This document shows, piece by piece, positions 8,241-17,501 of a stretch of DNA of 64,000 nucleotides. The notes under the pieces were generated by a model. The model saw only the letters and a list, made by a program, of their open reading frames with translations, was not told the DNA's origin and ran no database searches. The translations under genes and the position numbers were made by a program. This stretch comes from Kribbella sp. NBC_01245 (GTDB lineage Bacteria; Actinomycetota; Actinomycetes; Propionibacteriales; Kribbellaceae), in NCBI RefSeq assembly GCF_036226525.1, contig NZ_CP108487.1:6758001-6822000 (forward strand). Reading direction: 5' to 3'. Each line of letters opens with the position of its first letter. Position 1 is the stretch's first letter.

Positions 8241-8813
8241 TCATCGCAAGTCCTTGGGGATAACCTTCGCCAAATGACGCACGGCCCGCAGTTGTAGTTG
8301 TTTCACAGCGCCTTCCGATTTTTCCAGCGCCCGCGCCGTCTCGGCGATCGAAAGTCCCGCGAAGAACCTCATCGTGAGGCAGTCGCGCTGTTCGTCCGGC
8401 AAGGCGGCCACGGCGTCGCGGAGCACCTCGGCGGTCGCCGCGGCGAGCACGTCGACCTCCGGTCCGTCCGTCTGCCGATCGTGGGTCTCGATTTCGTCCG
8501 TGACCACTTCCAGCCGGACCCGGCCGGACTTGTAGTGGTCGGTGATCAGGTTCCTGGCGATGGTGACCAGCCAGGCCCCGAAGTCGCGGCCCTGCCAGCG
8601 GAACGAGTCCAGTGCGCGCAACGCCCGCACGAACGTCTCGCTGGTCAGGTCCTCCGCCAGGGCCGACGAGGACACCCGGGCGTAGATATACCGGTACACC
8701 GTGAGTGAGTACTCGTCGTACAGCTCTCCGAACGCGCCGACGTCGCCCGCTTGTGCGCGGTCGACCAGTTCGGCGCGTCTCATCGTGTCCGGGCTTGGCT
8801 CCGGCGTCGTCAC
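8241..8813 (-). CDS. bldN: ECF RNA polymerase sigma factor, BldN-like
   Basis: A 190-residue ECF sigma factor. Region 2 lies at about residues 25-95 (GELYDEYSLTVYRYIYARV through DFGAWLVTIARNLITDHYKSGR). Region 4 lies at about 130-185 (AALPDEQRDCLTMRFFAGLS, IAETARALEKSEGAVKQL). The start is GTG 8813, because GGGGAGAG lies five bases upstream; the frame continues to 8906. Position beside the RsbN-like gene and near rex, bdtA and bS22 matches Streptomyces bldN. It lacks the long N-terminal pro-sequence of Streptomyces BldN. It starts 13 bases after the HAD gene and so is probably co-transcribed with it. Confidence 0.82.
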   Translation of the reverse strand: MTTPEPSPDTMRRAELVDRAQAGDVGAFGELYDEYSLTVYRYIYARVSSSALAEDLTSETFVRALRALDSFRWQGRDFGAWLVTIARNLITDHYKSGRVRLEVVTDEIETHDRQTDGPEVDVLAAATAEVLRDAVAALPDEQRDCLTMRFFAGLSIAETARALEKSEGAVKQLQLRAVRHLAKVIPKDLR

Positions 8814-8826
8814 GATCTCTCCCCGT

Positions 8827-9711
8827 TCAACTGACACGTCTACGACTGGCACGCCTGTGCAAGGCCACGGCGGCTGAGACAGCACCGAGAGTTGTCCCTG
8901 TTGCACCGGCTGTCAACAGCCCAAGGCGTGCCGCCTTTCGTCCAGTCCGGTAATCACGGATTCGCCAGCCGGCCGAATTCGCCTGCCGGCGCAGCTTTCC
9001 ATCGGGGTTGATCGCACAGGGGTGCCCCACCAATTCGAGCATCGGAAGATCGTTCACGGAGTCGGAGTAGGCGGCGCATTGAGCCAGGTCCAGACCCTCG
9101 CGGGTGGCCAGGGCGCGAACCGCCTCCGCCTTGGCCGGGCCGTGCAGGATATCGCCGACCAACTCGCCCGTGTAGACCCCGTCCACCTCGGCGGCGACCG
9201 TGCCCAGGGCACCGGTCAGACCGAGCCGGCGGGCCAGCAGCCGGGCCACCTCGGCGGGCGCGGCCGTCACCAGCCAGACCCGCTCACCGGCGTCCAGGTG
9301 CATCTGGGTGAGCGCCTTCGTACCCGGCCAGATCCGGTCGGCCATGCCCTCGTCGAAGATCTCCTCGACCAGCATCGTCAGCTCCGCCACGCTGTGCCCG
9401 GCGATGAACGACAGGGCCGAGGCCCGCGCGTTCGCCACCGATTCCGGCGTCTCACCGGCCAGCCGGAACTTGAGCTGCTGCCAGGCCTTGGCCGCGATCT
9501 CGCCCCGGCTGAAGAACTTGCGCCGGTACAGCCCCTTCGCCAGGTAGTACACCGAAGCGCCGCGGAGCAACGTGTTGTCGACGTCGAAGAACGCGGCAGA
9601 GTGCACCACAGGCGGTGTCTCCAGGGCGGCTTCGAGTTCCGCGACGGCGGCCGAGGCCTCACCGGCGAGCACCGACCGGGCGCGCAGGTCACGCGTCGGT
9701 GGGCGAGTCAT
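8827..9711 (-). CDS. HAD-IB family hydrolase (SerB-like phosphatase)
   Basis: A 294-residue haloacid-dehalogenase-fold hydrolase. Motif I is FFDVDNTLLRG (nucleophile Asp at the first D), motif II VWLVTAAP, and motif IV AYSDSVNDLPMLE. This is the PSP/IB type known in the mycobacterial Rv0505c protein, which lies in the same neighbourhood. A hydrophobic C-terminal segment (about 265-285) may anchor it to the membrane. The start ATG at 9711 was chosen because the longer frame has no family homology and covers the promoter of the divergent ligase. It heads a minus-strand HAD-bldN-rsbN group. Substrate not predictable. Confidence 0.85.
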   Translation of the reverse strand: MTRPPTRDLRARSVLAGEASAAVAELEAALETPPVVHSAAFFDVDNTLLRGASVYYLAKGLYRRKFFSRGEIAAKAWQQLKFRLAGETPESVANARASALSFIAGHSVAELTMLVEEIFDEGMADRIWPGTKALTQMHLDAGERVWLVTAAPAEVARLLARRLGLTGALGTVAAEVDGVYTGELVGDILHGPAKAEAVRALATREGLDLAQCAAYSDSVNDLPMLELVGHPCAINPDGKLRRQANSAGWRIRDYRTGRKAARLGLLTAGATGTTLGAVSAAVALHRRASRRRVS

Positions 9712-9958
9712 GGGAGCGAGCCTAGGGCATCTCTGCGTAACTGGCCGTTCGCTGCGCGTCCTGTCCAAAAGGTGTTTCGGCCCTGCCGGGGTGTCCTGCG
9801 ACTGACCCCGGCCGTCTTCGTGCCGGCTTCCTGCGACTGCAACCAAACCCCCACTAGCCCCGTAGACGTGTCCCCGCCCCGCAAGGTCTACCCGCAGACT
9901 CGCTGCGCAAACCGCCAGGCCACGTCGGTACCTTCGGGACGCGTGACAGACTCGCGTT

Positions 9959-11407
9959 GTGAACGTGAACTTCACCGAACTGCTCAGTGCCACCGCCAAG
10001 CGGCACGGGGATCGTCCCGCCCTCGTGGACGGCGATCGCCGGCTGACCTGGGAAGAGCTCGACGCGGCCGTCGACGCCGCCGCGCAGGGGTTCTCCGCGG
10101 CCGGCCTGGTGCCGGGATACCGCGTCGTGCTGCTGCTGGCGAACGGCGTGGGCTTTGTCACGTCGTACCTCGGCTGCCTGCGCGCGGGCCTCGTCGCCGT
10201 ACCGCTGAACACGGGTCTGACCGCCCACGAGGTGGCCGGCGTGATCGCGCATTCCGGCGCCCGGTTGGTGGTCACGGACGGTGAGCTCGCGCCCAAAGCG
10301 GCGGGCTCGGGCGTTCGCGTGGTGCGTCCCGAAGAGCTCAGCGGCGAGGCGCCGGTCGTGCCGCAGTCGGACCCGGAAGCCCTTGCGGTGTTGCTTTACA
10401 CGTCAGGTACCAGTGGTGATCCGCGGGCGGCGATGCTGACCCACCGGGCCCTCTTGGCGAACGTCGAGCACCTGGTCGCTCTCGGTGAGCACCGGATGGG
10501 CCCGGACGACGTCGTACTCGGCGTGCTGCCCTTCTTCCACGCCTTCGGCCTGAACGCGGTGCTCGGCTGGGCCTGCGCGCGTGGTGCCGCCTTGGTGCTG
10601 CAGCCGCGGTTCGACTCGGCCCAAACTCTCGAGCTCGTACGGCGTGAGGGGGTGACCCGGTTGCCGCTTGCCCCACCGGCTCTGACGGCGCTGTTGGCCG
10701 CGCCCGACCTGCGCAACGCGCTCGCCAAGGTGAAGGTGGTGCTGACCGGCGCCTCCTCGCTGGATCGCGCGATTGCGGACCGCTTCGAGAACGAGACCGG
10801 CTTGTTCGTCCACCAGGGATACGGCCTGACCGAGGCTGCGCCCGGCGTGACGACGACGTTGGGCGAGGGCGATCCGACGCCGGGCTCGGTGGGCCGCCCA
10901 CTTCCCGGGGTCGAGGTGCGGATCGCCGACGAGCACGGTGGCGACGTCGAGGGCGACGACCCGGGCGAGGTGCTGATCCGCGGTGCGAACCTCTTCTCCG
11001 GCTACTGGCCCGACGGCGACGGCGGTCCCGACGAGGACGGCTGGTACCGCACCGGCGACGTCGGTTTCCTCGATCCCTCGGGCGACCTGTTCCTGGTGGA
11101 TCGCCTGCGTGAGTTGATCATCGTGTCTGGTTTCAACGTCTTCCCGGTCGAGGTCGAGGAGGTGCTGGTGGCGGCGCCCGGAGTGCGGGAGGCGGCCGTG
11201 ATCGGCATCCCGTCCGACGAGACCGGCGAAGCGGTGAAGGCCTTCGTGGTGCCCTCGGTCGGTGCCGATGTGGACAAGGACGAGGTGCTCGCGTTCGCCG
11301 CGACCCGGCTGGCCAAGTTCAAGTGCCCGGTCGAGCTCGAGATCGTGGACCACCTGCCGCACTCCGTCACCGGCAAGGTCGCCAAGGGGCAGTTGAGGGG
11401 CAAATGA
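9959..11407 (+). CDS. AMP-binding acyl-CoA ligase (long-chain-fatty-acid--CoA ligase-like)
   Basis: A 482-residue ANL-superfamily adenylate-forming enzyme. The P-loop-like motif is LLYTSGTSGDPRAAMLTH, with A5 YGLTEAAP, A7 GWYRTGDVGFLD, A8 RLRELIIVSGFNVFPVEVEE, and the catalytic C-terminal Lys region SVTGKVAKGQL. It would activate a carboxylic acid to its CoA thioester, probably a fatty acid. Start GTG 9959. Its last four bases (ATGA) overlap the start of the glutaredoxin-like gene, so the two are translationally coupled. The 247-base region shared with the divergent HAD gene shows no promoter I can assign. Confidence 0.88.
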   Translation: MNVNFTELLSATAKRHGDRPALVDGDRRLTWEELDAAVDAAAQGFSAAGLVPGYRVVLLLANGVGFVTSYLGCLRAGLVAVPLNTGLTAHEVAGVIAHSGARLVVTDGELAPKAAGSGVRVVRPEELSGEAPVVPQSDPEALAVLLYTSGTSGDPRAAMLTHRALLANVEHLVALGEHRMGPDDVVLGVLPFFHAFGLNAVLGWACARGAALVLQPRFDSAQTLELVRREGVTRLPLAPPALTALLAAPDLRNALAKVKVVLTGASSLDRAIADRFENETGLFVHQGYGLTEAAPGVTTTLGEGDPTPGSVGRPLPGVEVRIADEHGGDVEGDDPGEVLIRGANLFSGYWPDGDGGPDEDGWYRTGDVGFLDPSGDLFLVDRLRELIIVSGFNVFPVEVEEVLVAAPGVREAAVIGIPSDETGEAVKAFVVPSVGADVDKDEVLAFAATRLAKFKCPVELEIVDHLPHSVTGKVAKGQLRGK

Positions 11408-11643
11408 GCGAGCGCGTCACCCTCTACAGCAAGCCCGGCTGTCACCTTTGCGACGACGCCCGGGCGATCATCGAGGCCGTCTGCGCCGAGACCGGTACCG
11501 GCTACACCGAGATCGATATCACCGGTGATCCCGCCCTTTTCGAGCAGTACGGCGAGCAGATTCCGGTCACCCTGGTCGACGGCCGGCAGCACGATTTCTG
11601 GCGGGTCGACCCAGCTCGCCTGCGCAAGGCGCTCGGCGCCTGA
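11404..11643 (+). CDS. Glutaredoxin-family protein
   Basis: A 79-residue thioredoxin-fold protein with an N-terminal CHLC redox motif (TLYSKPGCHLCDDA) and the cis-Pro motif QIPVTLVDG. Family members such as Rv0508 sit at the same place before the rex/hem genes. It is likely a small cytoplasmic dithiol oxidoreductase; the partner is unknown. ATG overlaps the ligase stop by four bases. Confidence 0.85.
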   Translation: MSERVTLYSKPGCHLCDDARAIIEAVCAETGTGYTEIDITGDPALFEQYGEQIPVTLVDGRQHDFWRVDPARLRKALGA

Positions 11644-11729
11644 GCGCCACCCACTGCTCACACACAGCGAAGCGGAGCGAGAACACCGTGAGAGTGGTCA
11701 CGAGATGAGACCAGTGGGCCTTCTCGATT

Positions 11730-11758
11730 TTGTTCTCACGTTCACAAACTCCTAGAGT
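11730..11758 (+). promoter_or_regulatory. rex operon promoter with overlapping Rex operator (ROP)
   Basis: A -35 TTGTTC (11730-11735), 17-base spacer and -10 TAGAGT (11753-11758) lie 54 bases before the rex start. TGTTCTCACGTTCACA (11731-11746) matches the actinobacterial ROP consensus TGTGAACGCGTTCACA at 12 of 16 positions, with the right half perfect. Binding there would block -35 recognition, giving NADH/NAD-dependent autoregulation of rex-hemACDB. Confidence 0.65.
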
Positions 11759-11812
11759 GGGGTAGTCGCCAGCCGTGAGGCGGTGGCTCAGAACCACCAG
11801 TCCAGGAGAACC

Positions 11813-12583
11813 GTGACGCCTGCCCGCAGCCGTCGCCCCGGAGCGCCGTCGAGAACAGAGCGCGGCATTCCCGAGGCCACTGTCGCTCGCTTGCCGGTGT
11901 ACCTGCGGGCCCTGACCGCTTTGTCGGACAGTGGCACCGCCACCGCGTCGAGCGAGGATCTCGCGACCGCTGCGGGGGTCAATTCGGCCAAGCTTCGCAA
12001 GGACCTGTCCTACCTCGGGTCGTACGGCACCAGAGGTGTCGGCTACGACGTCGAGTATCTGCGCTACCAGATCGCGCGCGAGATCGGGGTCACCCAAGAC
12101 TGGTCGGTCGTCATCGTCGGGATCGGAAATCTCGGTCACGCGCTGGCGAACTACTCCGGCTTCGGCACTCGCGGCTTCCGGATCGTGGCCCTGCTGGACG
12201 CGGATCCGGCCCTGGTCGGTGAGCGGGTCGGCGACATGGTCGTGCGCGACTTCGCCGAGCTGGACGAGATCGTCGCCACCGAGGACGTCGCGATCGGTGT
12301 CATCACCACCCCCGCCGGTCCCGCCCAGGAGGTGTGCGACCGGCTGGTCGCGGCCGGCGTGACCAGCATCCTCAACTTCGCGCCCGTGGTGCTGTCCGTG
12401 CCCGCGGGGGTCGACATCCGCAAGGTGGACCTCTCGATCGAGTTGCAGATCCTGGCGTACCACGAACAACGAAAGTCCGGAGAGGCGGCGCTCACCGAGG
12501 TGCCCGAACTGCCAGTGATCAACGGTGTTCCCAAGGTCGACGACCTGCCCAAGCGACCGCTGCGAAGCGAGGTCGCCAAGTGA
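11813..12583 (+). CDS. rex: Redox-sensing transcriptional repressor Rex
   Basis: A 256-residue repressor that senses the NADH/NAD ratio. The N-terminal winged helix begins IPEATVARLPVYLRAL and includes SSEDLATAAGVNSAKLRKDLSY. The Rossmann domain has VVIVGIGNLGHAL and IVALLDAD. The GTG start at 11813 has AGGAGA four bases upstream; the longer frame to 11783 lacks this. It is the first gene of an operon in which each next gene overlaps by four bases (GTGA to hemA). In Streptomyces, Rex represses its own rex-hemACD operon; the operator here is at 11731. Confidence 0.95.
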   Translation: MTPARSRRPGAPSRTERGIPEATVARLPVYLRALTALSDSGTATASSEDLATAAGVNSAKLRKDLSYLGSYGTRGVGYDVEYLRYQIAREIGVTQDWSVVIVGIGNLGHALANYSGFGTRGFRIVALLDADPALVGERVGDMVVRDFAELDEIVATEDVAIGVITTPAGPAQEVCDRLVAAGVTSILNFAPVVLSVPAGVDIRKVDLSIELQILAYHEQRKSGEAALTEVPELPVINGVPKVDDLPKRPLRSEVAK

Positions 12584-13902
12584 GTTATCTAGTCGTCGGG
12601 ATCTCCCACCGCAGCGCGGACATCACTGTGCTCGAGCGGGTCGCGCTGGACTCGGATGCGGCCACCAAGCTGGCGATCGCCGTACAGAACAGTGCGGCCG
12701 TGACCGAGTCCGCAGTGCTCGCGACCTGTAACCGGACCGAGGTCTACGCCTCCGTCGACCGGTTCCACGCGGGCATGGACGAGGTCACCGCGATCCTGGC
12801 CGACATCACGGGGGTGCCGCTGATCGATCTGGCCGAGCACCTTTACGTGCACTTCGAGGAAGGCGCCGTCGCGCACCTCTTCCAGGTCGCGGTCGGGCTC
12901 GACTCGATGGTCGTCGGCGAGAGTCAGATCCTCGGCCAGGTCAAGGAGACCCTGCGCGTCGGCCAGGAGCTCGAGACCATCAGCACCGACTTGAACGCGC
13001 TGTTCCAGCACGCCCTGCGCGTTGGTAAGCGGGCGCGGGCCGAGACCGGTATCGACTCGGCCGGCCGTTCCGTGGTCAGCGCCGGCCTCGACGCCGTGGC
13101 AGGCCCGATCGGTGGTCTGGCCGGGCGACGCGCGCTGGTCGTCGGCGCCGGCTCGATGGCCTCGCTGGCGGCCCAGACCCTCGCGGCCGACGGCGCTACC
13201 GAAATCGTGGTGGCCAACCGGAACCTGGACCGCGCGATGATCCTGGCCGAGCGCGTGGGTGGTACGGCGATTCCGCTCGCGAGCGTGCCGGCCGCGATGG
13301 CCGAGGCCGACGTGGTCGTCTCCTGCACAGGCGCGCGTGGTGTCGTACTGACAGAAGAGATGGTCAGTACGGCGGCCAACGGCAGGCCTTTCGGAGTGCT
13401 GGACGTCGCGCTGCCGCGGGATGTCGCGCCCGAGGCGGCCCGGCTGCCGGGAGTCACCCTGGTCACGCTGGCCGACCTGGTCGGCACCGCGGGTGGCGCT
13501 GAAGAAGACATCGAGGACGTACGCCGGATCGTGCACGAGGAGACCGGCGCCTTCGCCGCGACCCGCCGCGCCGTTTCGGTGACGCCGACCGTCGTCGCGC
13601 TGCGCACGATGGCGAGCGCGCTCGTCGACACGGAGCTGGCCCGGCTCGACCGGCGGCTGCCCGATCTCGACGACGCCCAGCGGCAAGAGGTCGCCCGGAC
13701 GATTCGCCGGGTGGTCGACAAGGTGCTGCACACGCCGACCGTGCGGGTGAAGGAACTGGCCGCCGATCCCGGTGGCCCAACGTATGCCGATGCCCTGCGC
13801 GAGTTGTTCGCCCTGGACCAGGCCGCGGTGGACGCGGTCTCGGCTCCGCTCGACAAGCCCGCAGGCAAGACCGTCGACAAGACCGGAGGGGAGACCGCAT
13901 GA
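12580..13902 (+). CDS. hemA: Glutamyl-tRNA reductase
   Basis: A 440-residue enzyme that reduces glutamyl-tRNA(Glu) to glutamate-1-semialdehyde with NADPH, the first step of C5 tetrapyrrole synthesis. It has the catalytic Cys50 in TCNRTE, the GISHRSADITVLER N-terminus, the SMVVGESQILGQVK segment, and an NADPH-binding VVGAGSMASLAAQTL. The helical dimerisation domain lies C-terminal. Start GTG overlaps the rex stop by four bases. HemL, the next enzyme of the pathway, is encoded at 60656. Confidence 0.96.
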   Translation: MSYLVVGISHRSADITVLERVALDSDAATKLAIAVQNSAAVTESAVLATCNRTEVYASVDRFHAGMDEVTAILADITGVPLIDLAEHLYVHFEEGAVAHLFQVAVGLDSMVVGESQILGQVKETLRVGQELETISTDLNALFQHALRVGKRARAETGIDSAGRSVVSAGLDAVAGPIGGLAGRRALVVGAGSMASLAAQTLAADGATEIVVANRNLDRAMILAERVGGTAIPLASVPAAMAEADVVVSCTGARGVVLTEEMVSTAANGRPFGVLDVALPRDVAPEAARLPGVTLVTLADLVGTAGGAEEDIEDVRRIVHEETGAFAATRRAVSVTPTVVALRTMASALVDTELARLDRRLPDLDDAQRQEVARTIRRVVDKVLHTPTVRVKELAADPGGPTYADALRELFALDQAAVDAVSAPLDKPAGKTVDKTGGETA

Positions 13903-14780
13903 TCCGGCTCGGAACGCGGCGATCGGCCCTCGCGACAGTCCAGGCGACGATGGTCGCGGACGCCTTGCGCGCCCACGGTCATGAGGTCGAGCTGGTGCTG
14001 ATCACCACCACCGGCGACGTGAATCGCGCGCCACTGGAGCAGATCGGCGGCACCGGCGTTTTCGTCAGCGCGCTGCGGGATGCCCTGGTGGCCAACGAGA
14101 TCGACATCGCGGTGCACTCGCTGAAGGATCTGCCGACCGCGCCGGTCGAGGCGCTCACGGTCGCGGCGATCCCGCATCGGGAGGACCCGCGTGACGTGCT
14201 GATCGCCCGCGACGGCCTGACGCTCGGCGAGCTGCCGACCGGCTCGATCGTCGGCACGGGAGCGCCCCGGCGGCAGGCACAGCTCGAGGAACTCGGGCTC
14301 GGTTTGGAACTCACCGGCATCCGCGGCAATGTGGACAGCCGGATCAAGATGGTGGCCGACGGCAAGCTCGACGCCGTGGTGCTGGCTCGTGCCGGGTTGT
14401 CCCGGTTGGGCCGGCTTGCCGAGGTGACCGAGACGATCGACCCGATCCAGGTGCTGCCGGCACCGGGACAGGGCGCACTGGCGATCGAGTGCCGCGCGGA
14501 CGACGACGCCGTGATCAAGGCCGTCGCGGTATTGGACGACCCGGCCACGCGTGCCGCCGTACAGGCCGAGAGGCAGTTGCTGGCGACGCTCGAGGCCGGA
14601 TGTACAGCACCAGTCGGCGCGCTCGCCGAAGTAGTCGAGGGCGACGACGGACCTGAGTTGTGGCTCCGGGCCGCGCTTGGCGGCGACAACGGAGTACGCC
14701 GCCTGTCGGCGTACGGACCGGTGGACGATCCGGCGGGCCTCGGCCGCTCGCTGGCGAACGAACTGCTGGAGCGGATATGA
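13899..14780 (+). CDS. hemC: Porphobilinogen deaminase (hydroxymethylbilane synthase)
   Basis: A 293-residue enzyme joining four porphobilinogens into hydroxymethylbilane. It shows RLGTRRSALATVQ at the N-terminus, HSLKDLPT with the catalytic Asp region, TGAPRRQAQL, and the dipyrromethane-cofactor Cys235 in EAGCTAPVGA. ATG overlaps the hemA stop by four bases and its own stop overlaps hemD the same way. Confidence 0.96.
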   Translation: MIRLGTRRSALATVQATMVADALRAHGHEVELVLITTTGDVNRAPLEQIGGTGVFVSALRDALVANEIDIAVHSLKDLPTAPVEALTVAAIPHREDPRDVLIARDGLTLGELPTGSIVGTGAPRRQAQLEELGLGLELTGIRGNVDSRIKMVADGKLDAVVLARAGLSRLGRLAEVTETIDPIQVLPAPGQGALAIECRADDDAVIKAVAVLDDPATRAAVQAERQLLATLEAGCTAPVGALAEVVEGDDGPELWLRAALGGDNGVRRLSAYGPVDDPAGLGRSLANELLERI

Positions 14781-16510
14781 GCAAAGTCGGCTCCACGACT
14801 TCTCCGACGAGAACGACGAAGGCAAAGGCGACAGCAAACGTGAGCAGCGCGAAGACAGCAGCGGCCACCACGGCACCGACTTCGGTGCCGGCGAAGGTCG
14901 CGGCCAAGACGACAGCGGCGGCCAAGCCCGCCAAGCCGCTCGGTCACGTCACGTTCGTCGGTGTCGGCCCGGGCGATCCCGCCCTGCTGACGCTGGCCGG
15001 CCGCGACGTGCTCGCCGGCGCGGACGCGGTGGTGGTGGAGGGTAACCAGCACGACGCCTTCCTGACCTACTGCCGGCCCGGTGTCGAGATCGTGGACGCC
15101 TCCGGCGCGGAGGGCAGCCGTGCGCTGCGCACCGCGGCCCGGGCCCGGCTGGTGGTGAAGACCGCCAAGAACGCGGCGAACGTGGTTCGGCTGCTGACCG
15201 GCGACCCGTTCACCTTCTCCAGTGGTGCCGAGGAGGCGACCGCCTGCCGCAAGGCCGGTATCGGCTTCAACGTGGTGCCCGGGGTCAGCGAGGTGACCGC
15301 CGTCCCGACGTACGCCGGTATCCCGCTGACGATGAAGAGCGATCGTGACGTCGCCGTACTGGACCTGGCCGAGGCGAAACTCGACTTCAGCCGGTACAAC
15401 CCGAAGCACACGCTCGTCCTGCTGAACGCGACCGAGGTGCTGCGCGAGACCGTCGCGGCGCTGACCGACGCCGGGTTCGACCCGCAGACCCCGGTGGCGC
15501 TGACCACCGGTGGTACGACGACCGCGCAGAACAGCGTGATCGGCACCCTGGGCACGATCGTGGCGGACCTGCGTGCCGCCAAGGTCACCGGCGAGGGCGT
15601 CATCGTGGTCGGCTCGGTGGTGGAGCAGCGCGAGACGCTGTCCTGGTTCGAGACCAAGCCGCTGTTCGGCTGGCGCATCCTGGTGCCGCGTACCAAGGAC
15701 CAGGCCGGCCCGCTGATGGATCGCCTCCGCCGGTACGGCGCGATGCCCGAGGAGGTGCCGACCATCTCGGTCGAGCCGCCGCGGAACCCGCAGCAGATGG
15801 ACAAGGCCATCCGTGGTCTGGTCGAGGGTCGCTACGAGTGGGTCGCCTTCACCTCGGTGAACGCCGTCCGCGCCGTCCGCGAGAAGTTCGACGAGTACGG
15901 CCTGGACGCCCGCGCCTTCTCCGGCCTGAAGATCGCCGCCGTCGGTGACAAGACCGCCGAGGCGATCAGCGACTGGGGGATCAAGCCGGACCTGGTGCCC
16001 TCGGGCGAGCAGTCGGCCCGTGGCCTGGTCGAGGACTGGCCGCCGTTCGACGAGGTGCTCGACCCGATCAACCGGGTCTTCCTGCCGCGCGCGGATATCG
16101 CCACCGAGACGCTGGTGGCCGGCCTGACCGATCTCGGCTGGGAGGTCGACGACGTCACGGCGTACCGGACCGTGCGGGCCGCCCCGCCGCCCGCGCCGAC
16201 CCGCGAGGCGATCAAGACCGGCAAGTTCGACGCGGTCGTGTTCACCTCGTCCTCGACCGTGCGCAACCTGGTCGGCATCGCCGGCAAGCCGCACGCGTCG
16301 ACGGTGATCGCGGTGATCGGCCCGGCGACCCTGAAGACCGCCGAGGAGCACGGCCTGCGCGTTGACGCGATGGCCGACAGCCCGGCGGCCGAGGAGCTCG
16401 CGGACGCGCTGGCCCGGTTCGGCGCCGAGCGTCGCGAGACGATGATCGAGGCCGGGGATCCGGTCACCCGCCCGTCCGAGCGCCGCTCGGGATCACGCAG
16501 AAAGAGCTGA
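14777..16510 (+). CDS. hemD: Fused SUMT-like methyltransferase / uroporphyrinogen-III synthase
   Basis: A 577-residue fusion. Residues 1-52 are an Ala/Lys/Thr-rich linker. Residues 55-290 form a uroporphyrinogen-III methyltransferase-like domain: [48 protein letters not shown]. Residues 300-560 form uroporphyrinogen-III synthase: [48 protein letters not shown]. Several SUMT landmarks are altered: the YDxLV Asp segment reads [23 protein letters not shown] is changed, and LTHR reads LTMK. The synthase function looks intact; the methyltransferase activity is uncertain. ATG overlaps hemC by four bases. Confidence 0.9.
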   Translation: MSKVGSTTSPTRTTKAKATANVSSAKTAAATTAPTSVPAKVAAKTTAAAKPAKPLGHVTFVGVGPGDPALLTLAGRDVLAGADAVVVEGNQHDAFLTYCRPGVEIVDASGAEGSRALRTAARARLVVKTAKNAANVVRLLTGDPFTFSSGAEEATACRKAGIGFNVVPGVSEVTAVPTYAGIPLTMKSDRDVAVLDLAEAKLDFSRYNPKHTLVLLNATEVLRETVAALTDAGFDPQTPVALTTGGTTTAQNSVIGTLGTIVADLRAAKVTGEGVIVVGSVVEQRETLSWFETKPLFGWRILVPRTKDQAGPLMDRLRRYGAMPEEVPTISVEPPRNPQQMDKAIRGLVEGRYEWVAFTSVNAVRAVREKFDEYGLDARAFSGLKIAAVGDKTAEAISDWGIKPDLVPSGEQSARGLVEDWPPFDEVLDPINRVFLPRADIATETLVAGLTDLGWEVDDVTAYRTVRAAPPPAPTREAIKTGKFDAVVFTSSSTVRNLVGIAGKPHASTVIAVIGPATLKTAEEHGLRVDAMADSPAAEELADALARFGAERRETMIEAGDPVTRPSERRSGSRRKS

Positions 16511-16514
16511 CGAC

Positions 16515-17501
16515 ATGAGCGGTTTCCCGGGTGTGCGTCCGCGGCGACTCAGGTCGTCCGGGGCGGTGCGACGACTGGTCTCCGAGACCACTCTGCAGCC
16601 GAGGCAGTTGATCCTGCCGATGTTCATCCGGGAAGGCGCGACGGAGCCGATCCCGATCAGCTCCATGCCGGGCGTTTATCAGCACACTCGGGATACGGCG
16701 CGTAAGGCCGTGGCCGAGGCGGCCTCGCTGGGACTTGGCGGTGTGATGCTCTTCGGCGTACCGGAGCACAAGGACGCCACCGGCTCCGGTGGGCTGGACC
16801 CGAACGGCATTCTGAACGTGGCGATCCGGGACGCCGTCAGCGAGGCCGGTGACGACCTCCTGGTGATGTCCGACCTGTGCCTGGACGAGTTCACCGATCA
16901 TGGCCACTGCGGCGTGCTCGACTCGTCGGGCCGGGTCGACAACGACGCCACCCTGAAGCTCTACGCCGAGATGGGCGTGGCCCAGGCCGAGGCCGGCGCG
17001 CACGTCGTCGGCCCGTCGGGAATGATGGACGGCCAGGTCGCCGCCGTTCGGACGGCGCTCGACGGCGCGGGCCACACCGACACGGTCATCCTCGCCTATG
17101 CCGTGAAGTACGCCTCGGCGTTCTTCGGGCCCTTCCGCGAGGCCGTCGGCTCATCCCTGCAAGGGGATCGGAAGACCTACCAGCAGGATCCGGGGAATGC
17201 CCGCGAGGCGATCCGCGAGGTTGATCTGGACCTGGCCGAAGGCGCCGACATCGTGATGGTCAAGCCGGCGTTGGCCTATCTCGACATCATCCGCCAGGTG
17301 CGCGATCACGTGAACGTCCCGGTCGCGGCGTACAACATCTCCGGCGAATACGCGATGGTCGAAGCCGCCGCCGCCAACGGCTGGATCGACCGCGAACGCG
17401 CCATCCTCGAGACCCTCACATCGATCCGCCGCGCCGGCGCCGACATCATCCTCACCTACTGGGCATCGGAAACCGCCCACCTCCTCGACCGAATCCGCTA
17501 A
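16515..17501 (+). CDS. hemB: Delta-aminolevulinic acid dehydratase (porphobilinogen synthase)
   Basis: A 328-residue enzyme condensing two 5-aminolevulinates. Schiff-base lysines are Lys198 (AYAVKYAS) and Lys250 ([11 protein letters not shown]). The metal site reads [14 protein letters not shown]: first and third cysteines of the zinc cluster are present but the middle one is Asp. It starts four bases after hemD, so it is the last gene of the rex operon. Its stop overlaps the convergent regulator gene by four bases. Confidence 0.96.
   Translation: MSGFPGVRPRRLRSSGAVRRLVSETTLQPRQLILPMFIREGATEPIPISSMPGVYQHTRDTARKAVAEAASLGLGGVMLFGVPEHKDATGSGGLDPNGILNVAIRDAVSEAGDDLLVMSDLCLDEFTDHGHCGVLDSSGRVDNDATLKLYAEMGVAQAEAGAHVVGPSGMMDGQVAAVRTALDGAGHTDTVILAYAVKYASAFFGPFREAVGSSLQGDRKTYQQDPGNAREAIREVDLDLAEGADIVMVKPALAYLDIIRQVRDHVNVPVAAYNISGEYAMVEAAAANGWIDRERAILETLTSIRRAGADIILTYWASETAHLLDRIR

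Noticed and set aside
12924-16351. Very long minus-strand open frames (650 and 790 codons) opposite hemA-hemD
   Set aside because: They are antisense shadows of confidently identified haem genes in high-GC DNA, with Arg/His/Gly-rich composition and no domain.
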